In this document: in pieces, positions 15,687 through 23,606 of the stretch
How the letters are laid out: every line of letters begins with the position of its first letter
Position numbering within the stretch: the first letter of the stretch is position 1
Origin: an uncultured Lachnospiraceae bacterium
GTDB taxonomy: Bacteria > Bacillota > Clostridia > Lachnospirales > Lachnospiraceae
NCBI GenBank assembly: GCA_910588815.1
Contig: CAJUQY010000043.1
Coordinates: 1-25,871, forward strand
Length of the DNA stretch: 25,871 nucleotides
Direction of reading: 5' to 3'
Made by a program: the position numbers and the translations under genes
Notes under the pieces: generated by a model
The model's input: the letters and a program-made list of their open reading frames with translations, nothing else
What the model was told of the DNA's origin: nothing
Database searches by the model: none

Positions 15687-17030
15687 ATGCAGTCGAAGAG
15701 TGTAAATACGAAAAATCTGTTCAAATTTATTTTAGGTTCGGCCTTTGGTATTTTAATGTTTCTGGTGCCGATTCCGCAGGGGGAGTCCTTTACGACGCTG
15801 CTGGATTTTATCAAAAGCTTTTTGAAAAACCTGCTGGGCGGGAGCCTTCCCTACATATTGGTGGTGATCATGGTGGTTTCCGCTGTGCTGACGCTCTATG
15901 ATTTTATCTGCAGGCCGGACTGGATCCGGAACAATCATTATCTGAAAAAGGGATTTTCCGCGACACCCTTCTATCTGATCTCCAAGATTGTTGGGGCGGT
16001 GGTGACCTGTATGGTGGTTTTCGGTGTGGGGCCGGAGTTTATCATTTCCGTGGACACTGGGGCAACCATCGTGGATCTGTGCGCCACCTTGTTTTGTATT
16101 GTGACAAGCTTCAGCTTCATCCTGCCCTTTCTCACGGACTGTGGTATCATGGAATTTCTGGGTGTGCTTTTGGAGCCGGTGGTCCGTCCTCTGTTCCGGG
16201 TGCCGGGGCGAGCCTCTGTCGATCTGATCGCTTCCTGGTTCGGAGCCTCCAATGCGGCGGTCATCCTGACCAGGGAGCAGTATATGAAAGGCTTTTACAC
16301 CAAGCGGGAGGCAGGCTACATCATGACCAATTTCTCCCTGGTATCCATCCCCTTCTGCCTGCTGATTGCAGATACGGTGGGGATCGCGAACCTGTTTCCG
16401 GCTTTTTATCTGTGCATCTGTATCGTGGGTATTCTGCTGGCGGTGATTATTGCCCGCATTCCGCCCATCCGTACCATCCCGGATACCTATCAGGAACAGA
16501 CGGGAAAGCAGATCAACGAAGAGGTACCTGAAAAAAAGAGCCGTCTCGCCTATGCGCTGGAATCGAGCTGTGAACGGGCGGAGACCTTTGGCGTGAGGGG
16601 AGTGCTCACGGGCGGCTTGGAGGTGGTGGTCGGCATGTTTTTCGACCTGATCCCCATTGTGGTTGCCTGGGGAACGGCGGCTCTGATCATTGCCACCTAC
16701 ACCCCCGTGTTCCAGTGGATCTCCTATCCCATGGGAATGTTTCTTTCCGCCCTTGGAGTGCCGGAGGCTTTTGCGGCGGCTCCGGCCACCCTGGTAGGGT
16801 TCACAGACATGTTTATCCCGGCCCTCTTGATCACGGGGATCCAATCGGTGAAGACCAAATTTATCATCGGCGTCCTCTCCCTGGTACAGATCATCTATCT
16901 GACCGAGGTGGGAACCATCATCATCAAGAGCGAGATCCCCTTAAATCTCTGGAAGCTGTTTGTGGTATTCCTGGAGAGGACCATCATCGCGATTCCGCTG
17001 ATTGTGCTGTTTGCGAATCTGTTTTTATAG
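15687..17030 (+). CDS. YjiH family membrane protein with nucleoside-recognition (Gate) domains
   Basis: A 447-residue polytopic membrane protein with about ten hydrophobic segments. Two similar Gate-like halves are visible, the first with LASWFGASN-type sequence (SWFGASNAAVILTREQY, about 184-200) and the second with the matching PATLVGFTDMFIPALL (about 368-383). YjiH proteins are widespread in Clostridia and their substrate is not established; by position it could transport a substrate or product of the aminotransferase and dehydrogenase upstream. AAAGGA lies ten bases before the ATG. Its last 47 bases overlap the 3' end of the DUF4317 gene on the other strand, leaving no room for a separate terminator. 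Confidence 0.88.
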   Translation: MQSKSVNTKNLFKFILGSAFGILMFLVPIPQGESFTTLLDFIKSFLKNLLGGSLPYILVVIMVVSAVLTLYDFICRPDWIRNNHYLKKGFSATPFYLISKIVGAVVTCMVVFGVGPEFIISVDTGATIVDLCATLFCIVTSFSFILPFLTDCGIMEFLGVLLEPVVRPLFRVPGRASVDLIASWFGASNAAVILTREQYMKGFYTKREAGYIMTNFSLVSIPFCLLIADTVGIANLFPAFYLCICIVGILLAVIIARIPPIRTIPDTYQEQTGKQINEEVPEKKSRLAYALESSCERAETFGVRGVLTGGLEVVVGMFFDLIPIVVAWGTAALIIATYTPVFQWISYPMGMFLSALGVPEAFAAAPATLVGFTDMFIPALLITGIQSVKTKFIIGVLSLVQIIYLTEVGTIIIKSEIPLNLWKLFVVFLERTIIAIPLIVLFANLFL

Positions 17031-18138
17031 CGATGCCGTTGACCTCCACCTGTCCCTCCATGGGGATTACCAGGAAGGGCCGGCCGTCCAGCATGCGGGT
17101 TTCCACCAGGGCCGCCTGCTCCGGCTTCACCTGCACAATCACATCGGGGGTTCGGATCTCGAATTTTCTGGAGTTGATCACGTTGGAAGCCAGGATAGGC
17201 GCATCGGAACCGGCGGCTTCCTCGTAGCGGGCTTCAAAATGGGAAAGTCCCTCCTCGTCCGCGCCGTTTTCGGAGAGGAGAGAGCGAACCTCAGAACTTG
17301 AGAGGGTGAGCGGCTCCGCATCTTCCTTTGACTCTTCCAATCGTTCGGCGAGCTGTTCATGGATGGCCCTCACCGTCTCAAAATCGCAGGCGTCCCCAAG
17401 GGTCTCCTCCACCAGGGAGTTGAAGGTTTCCTTCTGGCTGTCTGCCGCCAGGGGAAGCACACAGCGAAGGAATTCTTCGATGAGACGTCCCTGAAGCAGA
17501 TTGGCATCCTTGGAGTAGAAGAGAAGGCTGTGGATATCGGTGCTCCGATCCCGAAAGGCAGGAAAGAGAAAACCGGTTGCCGGCATTTCCACCAGCCAGT
17601 CTCTGGTGCGGTTCTGGATTACACCGGCCTGGGCATTGTAGCAGAGGCCCGGCTTGGTCAGCTTCACCGGACAGACGCTGCAGAGAAGATAGTCGTAAAC
17701 TTCGTCGGAGGCGTCGAACATTTCCGTTCCGTCGGAGGATTTTCCTGGGATATCGTAGACAGAATGGATAAGGAGGATCAGATAACTGCCTTCCATATCC
17801 AGATGTCCTATGAGCTTATCGTAAAAGGCGTCAAGAAGCAGATCGTCGGTGAGCCTTGATTCCCGCAGCCTGAGGAGGAGGTCGTGGGTGCTCCCCTCAT
17901 TTTCTGCCGCCAGAGGAAATTCCAGATTGATCAGGTTTTTTCCGAGAGTTCCGGAGAGGTTCTTGCGGAATATCTCAAAATATTTGAACATTTCTTCTTC
18001 CGGAAGGGAGAAAAAGGCTTCCTTCATGTCGACCTTTTTCTCCCCCTCTCCGTCCACATAACAGCCGCAGATGCGTGTGATGGCGCAGCGCTCCTGGGTG
18101 AACTGTTTTTTTATTTCTGATATTTCTTTTTTGTTCAT
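16984..18138 (-). CDS. DUF4317 domain-containing protein
   Basis: A 384-residue soluble protein matching the DUF4317 family seen in Firmicutes, function unknown. It begins MNKKEISEIKKQFT and contains the family-like stretches RICGCYVDGEGEKK (near residue 25) and DEVYDYLLCSVCPVKL. The C-terminal ~90 residues form a separate domain ending in an Ala/Ser-rich tail. The ATG at 18138 was chosen over the longer ORF start because GGGGAG lies about eight bases upstream. The 5' flank is the three-hairpin element at 18185-18330. The 3' end runs 47 bases into the convergent YjiH-type gene, so the two transcripts would be antisense to each other there. Confidence 0.87.
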   Translation of the reverse strand: MNKKEISEIKKQFTQERCAITRICGCYVDGEGEKKVDMKEAFFSLPEEEMFKYFEIFRKNLSGTLGKNLINLEFPLAAENEGSTHDLLLRLRESRLTDDLLLDAFYDKLIGHLDMEGSYLILLIHSVYDIPGKSSDGTEMFDASDEVYDYLLCSVCPVKLTKPGLCYNAQAGVIQNRTRDWLVEMPATGFLFPAFRDRSTDIHSLLFYSKDANLLQGRLIEEFLRCVLPLAADSQKETFNSLVEETLGDACDFETVRAIHEQLAERLEESKEDAEPLTLSSSEVRSLLSENGADEEGLSHFEARYEEAAGSDAPILASNVINSRKFEIRTPDVIVQVKPEQAALVETRMLDGRPFLVIPMEGQVEVNGIAIKTDSQTAQSAESR

Positions 18139-18184
18139 GATTTTGCTCCCCTTTCTGGCCGGCTGGGAGCCGGCGCACGTCATC

Positions 18185-18330
18185 TATAGTGAACGACAAA
18201 AATTATTGGTTTTGGCGTTCACAGCGCCGATTTTTGCTGCGCCAAAGCGTAGGATCTACCTTGCAAAAATCGTGCGCATCCCCCGGAGGGAATATAGTCA
18301 ACGACAACTTTTTTTGGCGTTGACTATATT
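18185..18330. repeat. three-inverted-repeat element, possible MITE
   Basis: An intergenic element between ftsH and the DUF4317 gene. IR1: GTGAACG (18189-18195) with CGTTCAC (18216-18222), extended inward by CAAAA/TTTTG after one mismatch. IR2: GCGC-CGATTTTTGC (18224-18237) with GCAAAAATCG-TGCGC (18263-18277), one bulge. IR3: a perfect 13-base pair of arms, AATATAGTCAACG (18291-18303) and CGTTGACTATATT (18318-18330). IR1 and IR3 share the core AACGACAA...TTTTGGCGTT. The outermost ends (TATAGTGAACG and CGTTGACTATA) are also reverse complements with one mismatch, as in a miniature transposable element. A structured leader of the DUF4317 mRNA is the alternative. Confidence 0.65.
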
Positions 18331-18391
18331 TTAAATGGGGCAGGGGAGGTTGTCAATAAGCGGGTATTTTTTGCAGGCGCTCCAGGCCGGT

Positions 18392-20230
18392 TTACAGAGT
18401 TTCCGGTGCGGGAGTGTTCAGGATTTCCATAAACTCGTCGCCGGTAATCGTCTCATTGTCGTAGAGATATTTGGCCAGCTGGTGGAGCTTTGGCATGTTG
18501 TCGCTCAAAAGCTTTTCCGCCTGTTGGTATCTGGCTTTCACCAGGGCGATCACTGTTTCGTCGATCCGGGCCGAGGTGGTTTCGGAGCAGGCCAGGGTCG
18601 TATCGCCGCCCAGATATTGGTTTTTGATGGTCTCAAAGGCGACCATGCCGAAAGAGTCGTCCATGCCGTAGCGGGTGATCATGGCCCTCGCCACCTTGGT
18701 GGCCTGTTCGATATCGTTGGCGGCCCCGGTGGTGATGGAATGGAAGACCAGATCTTCCGCCGCCCGTCCTCCTGTCAGAGTGGATATCTTATTCTCCAGT
18801 TCTTGTTTGGACATGAGGTTCTTTTCATCCTGTTCCACCTGCATGGTATAGCCCAGCGCGCCGGAGGTGCGGGGAATGATGGTGATTTTTGTGACGGGGG
18901 CGGAGTTGGTCTGAAGAGCCGCCACCAGGGCGTGTCCGATCTCATGATAGGAGACGATCAGCTTTTCTTTGTCGGAGAGGAGCTTGTTTTTCTTCTGATA
19001 GCCGGCGATCACGACCTCGACGCTCTCCTCCAGATCCATCTGACTGACGATCTTTCGGCCGTCCCTCACAGCGCGCAGCGCAGCTTCATTGATCATGTTG
19101 GCCAGCTCTGCACCGCTGGCTCCTGAGGCGGCTCTGGCGATGGCCATGAAATCCACATTGTCACTCAGACGAATGTCTTTGGCATGGACCTTTAAGATCG
19201 CTTCCCGGCCCTGAAGATCCGGGAGCTCCACCGGAACCCGCCTGTCAAAGCGGCCGGGCCTCAGGAGGGCCGGGTCAAGGGAATCGGGCCGATTGGTGGC
19301 GGCCAGGATCATGACGCCCTTGGTGCCGTCAAAGCCGTCCATCTCTGTGAGGAGCTGGTTCAGGGTCTGTTCCCGCTCGTCATTTCCGGCAAGACCGTTT
19401 CCATCCCGCTTTTTTCCGATGGTATCGATCTCGTCGATAAATACAATGCAGGGAGCTTTGTCGGCGGCCTGTTTGAACAGATCGCGGACCTTGGAAGCGC
19501 CCATGCCAACGAACATTTCCACAAATTCCGAACCGGAGATGGAAAAGAAAGGCACTTCAGCTTCGCCTGCTACAGCCTTTGCCAAAAGGGTTTTCCCCGT
19601 TCCGGGAGGGCCCACCAGCAGGGCGCCTTTGGGCATTTTGGCTCCGATTTCCGTATATTTTTTGGGATTGTGAAGAAAATCGACAATTTCCTGGAGAAGC
19701 TCTTTGGCTTCGTCCTCACCAGCCACATCGGAAAACTTGATGCCGGTTTTAGACTCCACATAAACCCTGGCATTGCTTTTTCCAAAGCTCATGGCGTTGC
19801 CCATGGAACCTCCCATCCGTTTCATCATGGCCCTGGAAAGAAGCTGCCCGATGGCCAGGAAAATAAAGATGGGAACCACCCAGCTTAAAAGGAACGTCAG
19901 AATCGGGGAAGCCTCTTCGATGATCGGCGTGCCGAAGGAAGTGATCCCGGCATCATAGAGCCGGTCGATCAGCTTATCATCATTCATCGTTCCGGTTTTG
20001 TAATAGGAGGGCTCAATGCTTTTGTCGGAAAAGATGATTTCGTTGGCTTTGATCTCTACCTGCCCGATCTCCCCCTTTTCCACCATGGAAAGAAATTCAC
20101 CGTAGTCTACTTCTGTGACCCTGGCGCTGAACATCTTGGGAAAGAGCAGGGAATTTAACAGAAGCAGAACGATCAGGGCGATCAGATAATAAAATAAAAT
20201 TGGTTTTTTAGGGGGTTGTACCTCTTTCAT
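18392..20230 (-). CDS. ftsH: ATP-dependent zinc metalloprotease FtsH
   Basis: A 612-residue membrane-anchored AAA+ protease that degrades misassembled membrane proteins and regulatory substrates. Transmembrane helices are at about 11-30 and 109-131, flanking an extracytoplasmic segment of ~75 residues. The AAA domain has Walker A GPPGTGKT (207-214), Walker B IVFIDEID (262-269) and the second region of homology NRPDSLDPALLRPGRFDRR (313-331). The protease domain has zinc motif HEIGH (429-433) with a downstream Asp ligand likely in TGGRAAEDLVF. I chose the ATG at 20230 because AGGAGG is eight bases upstream; the ATG two codons earlier sits almost on the ribosome site. The long upstream ORF extension is promoter DNA. 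The gene lies divergently from ackA. Confidence 0.96.
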   Translation of the reverse strand: MKEVQPPKKPILFYYLIALIVLLLLNSLLFPKMFSARVTEVDYGEFLSMVEKGEIGQVEIKANEIIFSDKSIEPSYYKTGTMNDDKLIDRLYDAGITSFGTPIIEEASPILTFLLSWVVPIFIFLAIGQLLSRAMMKRMGGSMGNAMSFGKSNARVYVESKTGIKFSDVAGEDEAKELLQEIVDFLHNPKKYTEIGAKMPKGALLVGPPGTGKTLLAKAVAGEAEVPFFSISGSEFVEMFVGMGASKVRDLFKQAADKAPCIVFIDEIDTIGKKRDGNGLAGNDEREQTLNQLLTEMDGFDGTKGVMILAATNRPDSLDPALLRPGRFDRRVPVELPDLQGREAILKVHAKDIRLSDNVDFMAIARAASGASGAELANMINEAALRAVRDGRKIVSQMDLEESVEVVIAGYQKKNKLLSDKEKLIVSYHEIGHALVAALQTNSAPVTKITIIPRTSGALGYTMQVEQDEKNLMSKQELENKISTLTGGRAAEDLVFHSITTGAANDIEQATKVARAMITRYGMDDSFGMVAFETIKNQYLGGDTTLACSETTSARIDETVIALVKARYQQAEKLLSDNMPKLHQLAKYLYDNETITGDEFMEILNTPAPETL

Positions 20231-20262
20231 GATCATTTCCTCCTTGTGCCTGTGATACATGT

Positions 20263-20290
20263 AGTATAACAAAACAAAAGACGAAGTCAA
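20263..20290 (-). promoter_or_regulatory. sigma-A promoter of ftsH
   Basis: On the minus strand TTGACT (20290-20285), a 16-base spacer and TATACT (20268-20263) lie about 33 bases upstream of the ftsH start codon. Confidence 0.7.
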
Positions 20291-20362
20291 CCCCATATAA
20301 ATATTTAACCGATTATTTATGGTTTTGAAAGAAATGCAGAGGAATTTTAACGGAAAATGTCC

Positions 20363-20391
20363 TTTACAGAAAAGCCGGAAAGCGATAAAAT
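20363..20391 (+). promoter_or_regulatory. sigma-A promoter of ackA
   Basis: TTTACA (20363-20368), a 17-base spacer and TAAAAT (20386-20391). Transcription would start near 20398, leaving a leader of about 53 bases before the ackA ATG. Confidence 0.7.
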
Positions 20392-20399
20392 AAAAGTAA

Positions 20400-20417
20400 T
20401 TTGTGCTTTTGCACAAA
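20400..20417. promoter_or_regulatory. operator-like inverted repeat at the ackA transcription start
   Basis: TTTGTGC-TTTT-GCACAAA is a perfect seven-base inverted repeat directly after the predicted +1. The TTGTG...CACAA ends recall Rex (NADH/NAD redox repressor) sites, but the centre is about two bases shorter than usual Rex boxes, so the identity of the factor is open. Confidence 0.45.
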
Positions 20418-20450
20418 AATGCGGATAACATATCAGGAGGAAACAAATTC

Positions 20451-21644
20451 ATGAAAGTATTGATCATCAACTGCGGAAGCTCTTCTTTAAAGTATCAGAT
20501 CATTGATTCTGAGACGGAGCAGGTTCAGGCAAAGGGACTTTGCGAGAGGATCGGTATTGACGGACGCCTGATCTATCAGCCGGCGGGCGGAGAGAAGGAA
20601 GTGACCGAGGCATCCATGCCTACCCATACCGAGGCGATCCAGATGGTGCTTGATGCACTGGTCAATGAGAAGACAGGCGTGCTGAAGACGCTGGATGAGG
20701 TGGATGCCATCGGACATCGGGTGCTCCACGGCGGCGCCAAGATCACTCAGTCCTGCATTATTACAGATGAGGTGCTGAAGGTGGTGGAAGAGTGCTGCGA
20801 CCTTGGGCCTCTGCACAACCCTGCGAACCTGAAGGGGATTTACGCCTGCCAGAAGCTGATGCCCGGCAAGCCCAATGTGGCTGTGTTCGATACTGCGTTC
20901 CATCAGACCATGCCCACCAAGGCCTTTATGTACGGCATTCCTTACGAGTATTATGAGAAATATCATATCCGGAAATACGGCTTCCACGGAACCTCTCACA
21001 GTTTTGTGTCCAAGGAGACCATAAAATTCTTGGGCCTTGATCCGGAAAATTCCAAGGTTATCGTCTGCCATCTCGGGAACGGCGCTTCCATCAGCGCGGT
21101 CAAGGACGGCAAGTGTGTGGATACCAGCATGGGCCTGACGCCCCTGGAGGGTCTTGTGATGGGAACCCGTTCCGGTGATATCGATCCTGCCGTGGTGGAG
21201 TACATCTGCAATAAAGAGGGCAAGAGCGTCAGCGAGGTGCTCAATATCCTCAACAAGAAGTCCGGCGTCCTGGGCCTGACGAAGAATCTCTCCAGCGATT
21301 TCCGTGACCTGGAGGAAGCCATGGGCGACGGCAACCAGCTGGCGGCAGATGCCATCGACATTTTCTGCTACCGGGTGGCAAAGATCGTGGGATCCTACGT
21401 GGCGTCCATGAACGGCGTGGATGCGATCGCCTTTACGGCAGGCATCGGTGAGAATGCGCCTCTGGTCCGCGAGAAGATCTGTGAGTATTTCGGATACCTG
21501 GGGATCAAGATCGATGCGGCGAAGAATAACTGCCGCGGTAAAGAGGTGATCATTTCTGCGGACGACTCCGCAAAAAAGGTGGCTGTGGTTCCCACCAACG
21601 AGGAACTGGCGATCATGCAGGAGACGGTTGCACTGGTGAAATAA
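20451..21644 (+). CDS. ackA: acetate kinase
   Basis: A 397-residue ASKHA-family kinase that makes ATP and acetate from acetyl phosphate and ADP, the last step of the Pta-Ack fermentation route. N-terminal INCGSSSLKYQ (6-16) carries N7 and the Ser residues of the phosphate region. GHRVLHGG gives R90, FDTAFHQTMP the catalytic D147, GFHGTSH gives H179, HLGNGAS the nucleotide motif (208-213), MGTRSGDIDP gives R240, and FTAGIGENAP the adenosine motif (328-337). All key residues are present and the length is standard. The start follows AGGAGG by ten bases. No phosphotransacetylase gene is adjacent in this window, although the two are paired in many clostridia. A hairpin follows its stop. Confidence 0.97.
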   Translation: MKVLIINCGSSSLKYQIIDSETEQVQAKGLCERIGIDGRLIYQPAGGEKEVTEASMPTHTEAIQMVLDALVNEKTGVLKTLDEVDAIGHRVLHGGAKITQSCIITDEVLKVVEECCDLGPLHNPANLKGIYACQKLMPGKPNVAVFDTAFHQTMPTKAFMYGIPYEYYEKYHIRKYGFHGTSHSFVSKETIKFLGLDPENSKVIVCHLGNGASISAVKDGKCVDTSMGLTPLEGLVMGTRSGDIDPAVVEYICNKEGKSVSEVLNILNKKSGVLGLTKNLSSDFRDLEEAMGDGNQLAADAIDIFCYRVAKIVGSYVASMNGVDAIAFTAGIGENAPLVREKICEYFGYLGIKIDAAKNNCRGKEVIISADDSAKKVAVVPTNEELAIMQETVALVK

Positions 21645-21664
21645 GAGACAACGGAAAAACGGAG

Positions 21665-21688
21665 GAGCCTGTCCGAAAGGACAGGCTC
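21665..21688 (+). terminator. intrinsic terminator after ackA
   Basis: GAGCCTGTCC-GAAA-GGACAGGCTC: a perfect ten-pair stem closed by a GNRA tetraloop, 20 bases after the ackA stop, followed by a moderately T-rich tract (TTATGCTTATTCTTT). Confidence 0.8.
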
Positions 21689-21694
21689 TTATGC

Positions 21695-21778
21695 TTATTC
21701 TTTGATGATATCCAGTTCGGTAAGGGCAATGCCGAATGCCGTGAGGATGATCTTTAATGCCGTATACCGCCGCTTCAT
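21695..21778 (-). CDS. possible very small protein or gene remnant
   Basis: 27 codons beginning MKRRYTALKIILTAF and ending ELDIIKE, downstream of the kinase gene on the same strand. The frame is also open further upstream (GTCEKDSEVCKK), overlapping the end of the kinase region in another frame. No ribosome site is visible. It is basic then hydrophobic, like a short membrane peptide, but could equally be the tail of a decayed gene. Confidence 0.2.
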   Translation of the reverse strand: MKRRYTALKIILTAFGIALTELDIIKE

Positions 21779-21834
21779 TTTCTTACATACTTCAGAATCC
21801 TTTTCACAAGTGCCGGGCGGCCGGAACGGATGAT

Positions 21835-22734
21835 TCAGCGGACGCCATTGCCATCCGGAAAGGAAAGGGTGATAGAAAGCCTTCCCTCCCGGTAATCGGC
21901 AGAGATTTTTCCGCCCATCTGTTCTGTCAAAAGCTTGGAGATAGAGAGCCCCAGTCCAGAGCCCCGCTGTCCGGATTCCACCGTGTAATACCTGTCAAAG
22001 AGCCGTCCGGCCGTCACCGGGCTAAGTCTGGCCGCCCGGTTGGAAAAGACGATAGTTCCGTCCTCGGCCATTGTGACAGAGAGGTCGCCGTCGCTGTATT
22101 TCAGGGCATTACCGATGATGTTGCCGAAAATTCTTGTCAAAGAAAAACGGTTTAAACACCTTGTGACAGTCCGTGCCGGGATGAAGACCTCCGGTGTGAT
22201 ACCGGCACCGGTCATGGCCCCGTAATAGGAGGCCAGGCTTTCTTCCAGCGCCCGGTTCAGAGAGAGGGGGGCGGCCTCCTCCTCGGGGACAGATTTGACG
22301 ATAGAATAACCGAATAACTCCTCCGTCTGCTGTTTTAACACCTCGGACCGGTTTCGGATCATGGAAAGGTAGCGTTTCACCTGCTCCGGTTTTTCCACAT
22401 AGTCCAGGAGATCCAGATAGCCCAGGATGGCGGTTAAGGGCGTGCGCAGGTCATGGGAGAGGTTGGTGATGGATTCCTTTAACTCTCTGTCTCCCTGCTC
22501 AAACCGGAGGCGGGCGGCCCGCAGGCGGCGAAGCTCCCTGTTTAAGTCCGCCGCCAGCCGCCGCATATGCCGGTCTCTGGAGGAGAGGGTGATCCCTGTG
22601 TTGGTGTCACTGTCAAACCAGGAAAGAAACTCCTGCCGGATTTCGCTGGCCGCCCGGTGAAGGGCCGCGATCTTAAGAAGCAGGGCAAAGAGAGTCAGAA
22701 GCAGCAGGATGCAGAGACAGAAAAGACAGGCCAT
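21835..22734 (-). CDS. sensor histidine kinase of the second ABC-linked system
   Basis: A 299-residue kinase with a single N-terminal hydrophobic helix (about 2-24) and essentially no extracytoplasmic sensor domain, followed by a coiled linker (about 25-85). Phosphoacceptor H94 is in NLSHDLRTPLTAILG. The N box is IFGNIIGNALKYS (202-214) and the G2 box RGSGLGLSI (257-265). The usual G1 DxG appears as FSNRA near 230-234, a degenerate form. GGGAGG precedes the ATG by seven bases. It is the last gene after the regulator, ATPase and permease. Kinases of this compact type commonly depend on their ABC partner to sense antimicrobial peptides, which is the inferred role here. Confidence 0.9.
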   Translation of the reverse strand: MACLFCLCILLLLTLFALLLKIAALHRAASEIRQEFLSWFDSDTNTGITLSSRDRHMRRLAADLNRELRRLRAARLRFEQGDRELKESITNLSHDLRTPLTAILGYLDLLDYVEKPEQVKRYLSMIRNRSEVLKQQTEELFGYSIVKSVPEEEAAPLSLNRALEESLASYYGAMTGAGITPEVFIPARTVTRCLNRFSLTRIFGNIIGNALKYSDGDLSVTMAEDGTIVFSNRAARLSPVTAGRLFDRYYTVESGQRGSGLGLSISKLLTEQMGGKISADYREGRLSITLSFPDGNGVR

Positions 22735-22769
22735 AAAATTTCCTCCCGGATAGCGATTGGCGGTGCATT

Positions 22770-23606
22770 TTAGTTCAGATTTTTTCTTTTAAAAAACAGG
22801 ATCCCTCCGCATGAAAAGGAAACCGTAATGATCAGAGAGTAAACGAGGGGCGGCCAGTGCTCCAGACCGCCCTCGGAGAGGCAGATAGACTGGGCGCCGG
22901 GCAGGAAATCCAGCAGGAATTTGTAGATTTCCCGTTTTGTCCCTCTGAGATAGAGAGGATTGGGTTCCCGATTTGTTTCTTCGACATCTCCCGGATTCAT
23001 GGTAAAGCTGTAGTTGCTGTAGTATTCTGGTTCGGCAAGGCGGGAGCTGACCATGGCGCCTGCAAACAGCAGGATCAGGGAGACAAGAATGGCGGTCACG
23101 GAGGAGGAGGCCCGTTTCTGAATCAACATGCTGATAAAGGTAAAAACAGCGCAATAGGCGGCTGTCAGGAGGAACCCTCCCGCCAGATGGAAGAGCAGGA
23201 AACCGGTCTCGACGGAAAAGACTTCTACTCCCAGGAGCAAAGTGCCCAAAAGAAAAAGAGCAAGCTGAAAGGAGAGGATCATCAGGATGGATGCAGCGAT
23301 ATTTAAGAGCAGGTTGGAGAGATAGACCGTGCTCCGCCTGTGCCCGGCAATCAATTTATTCCGTATGGTACCGTCGCTGTATTCTATGCCTAAAAACAGG
23401 CCGGAAAAGGTAGAGATGAGAATACCGAGTAACGGTCCGTAGGCAAAAAGCGTCCTGCCGAGAGAGGGCTTCAGCTCATATATCTGATAGTCGCTGTAAG
23501 CACTGAAGGCAAGAAAGCTTCCAAAAAGAGCCATAAAAACAATACCGATCCAGAAAATTTTTTCTTTTTTTAAGCGGACAACTCCCGCAGACAACAATCT
23601 ATTCAT
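22770..23606 (-). CDS. ABC-2-type transporter permease (bacitracin/lantibiotic-resistance type)
   Basis: A 278-residue membrane protein beginning MNRLLSAGVVRLKKEK. It has six predicted helices, an early IEYSDGTIRNKLIAGHRRS motif (about residues 75-93) typical of ABC-2 permeases that pair with BcrA-like ATPases, and an extracytoplasmic segment of ~60 residues before the last helix. The ATG at 23606 is favoured over an in-frame GTG nine bases earlier because the GTG lies inside the AGGAGGTG ribosome site. It overlaps the ATPase gene by eight bases, so translation is coupled. Substrate unknown; antimicrobial peptide export or detoxification is the common role. Confidence 0.88.
   Translation of the reverse strand: MNRLLSAGVVRLKKEKIFWIGIVFMALFGSFLAFSAYSDYQIYELKPSLGRTLFAYGPLLGILISTFSGLFLGIEYSDGTIRNKLIAGHRRSTVYLSNLLLNIAASILMILSFQLALFLLGTLLLGVEVFSVETGFLLFHLAGGFLLTAAYCAVFTFISMLIQKRASSSVTAILVSLILLFAGAMVSSRLAEPEYYSNYSFTMNPGDVEETNREPNPLYLRGTKREIYKFLLDFLPGAQSICLSEGGLEHWPPLVYSLIITVSFSCGGILFFKRKNLN

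Noticed and set aside
15753..16844. 363-codon ORF opposite the YjiH-type gene
   Set aside because: Composition dominated by His, Gly, Gln and Asp with no domain; the plus-strand membrane protein fully explains the region.
18335..19126. 263-codon plus-strand ORF across the ftsH 3' half
   Set aside because: Gly/His-rich shadow of the FtsH reading frame.
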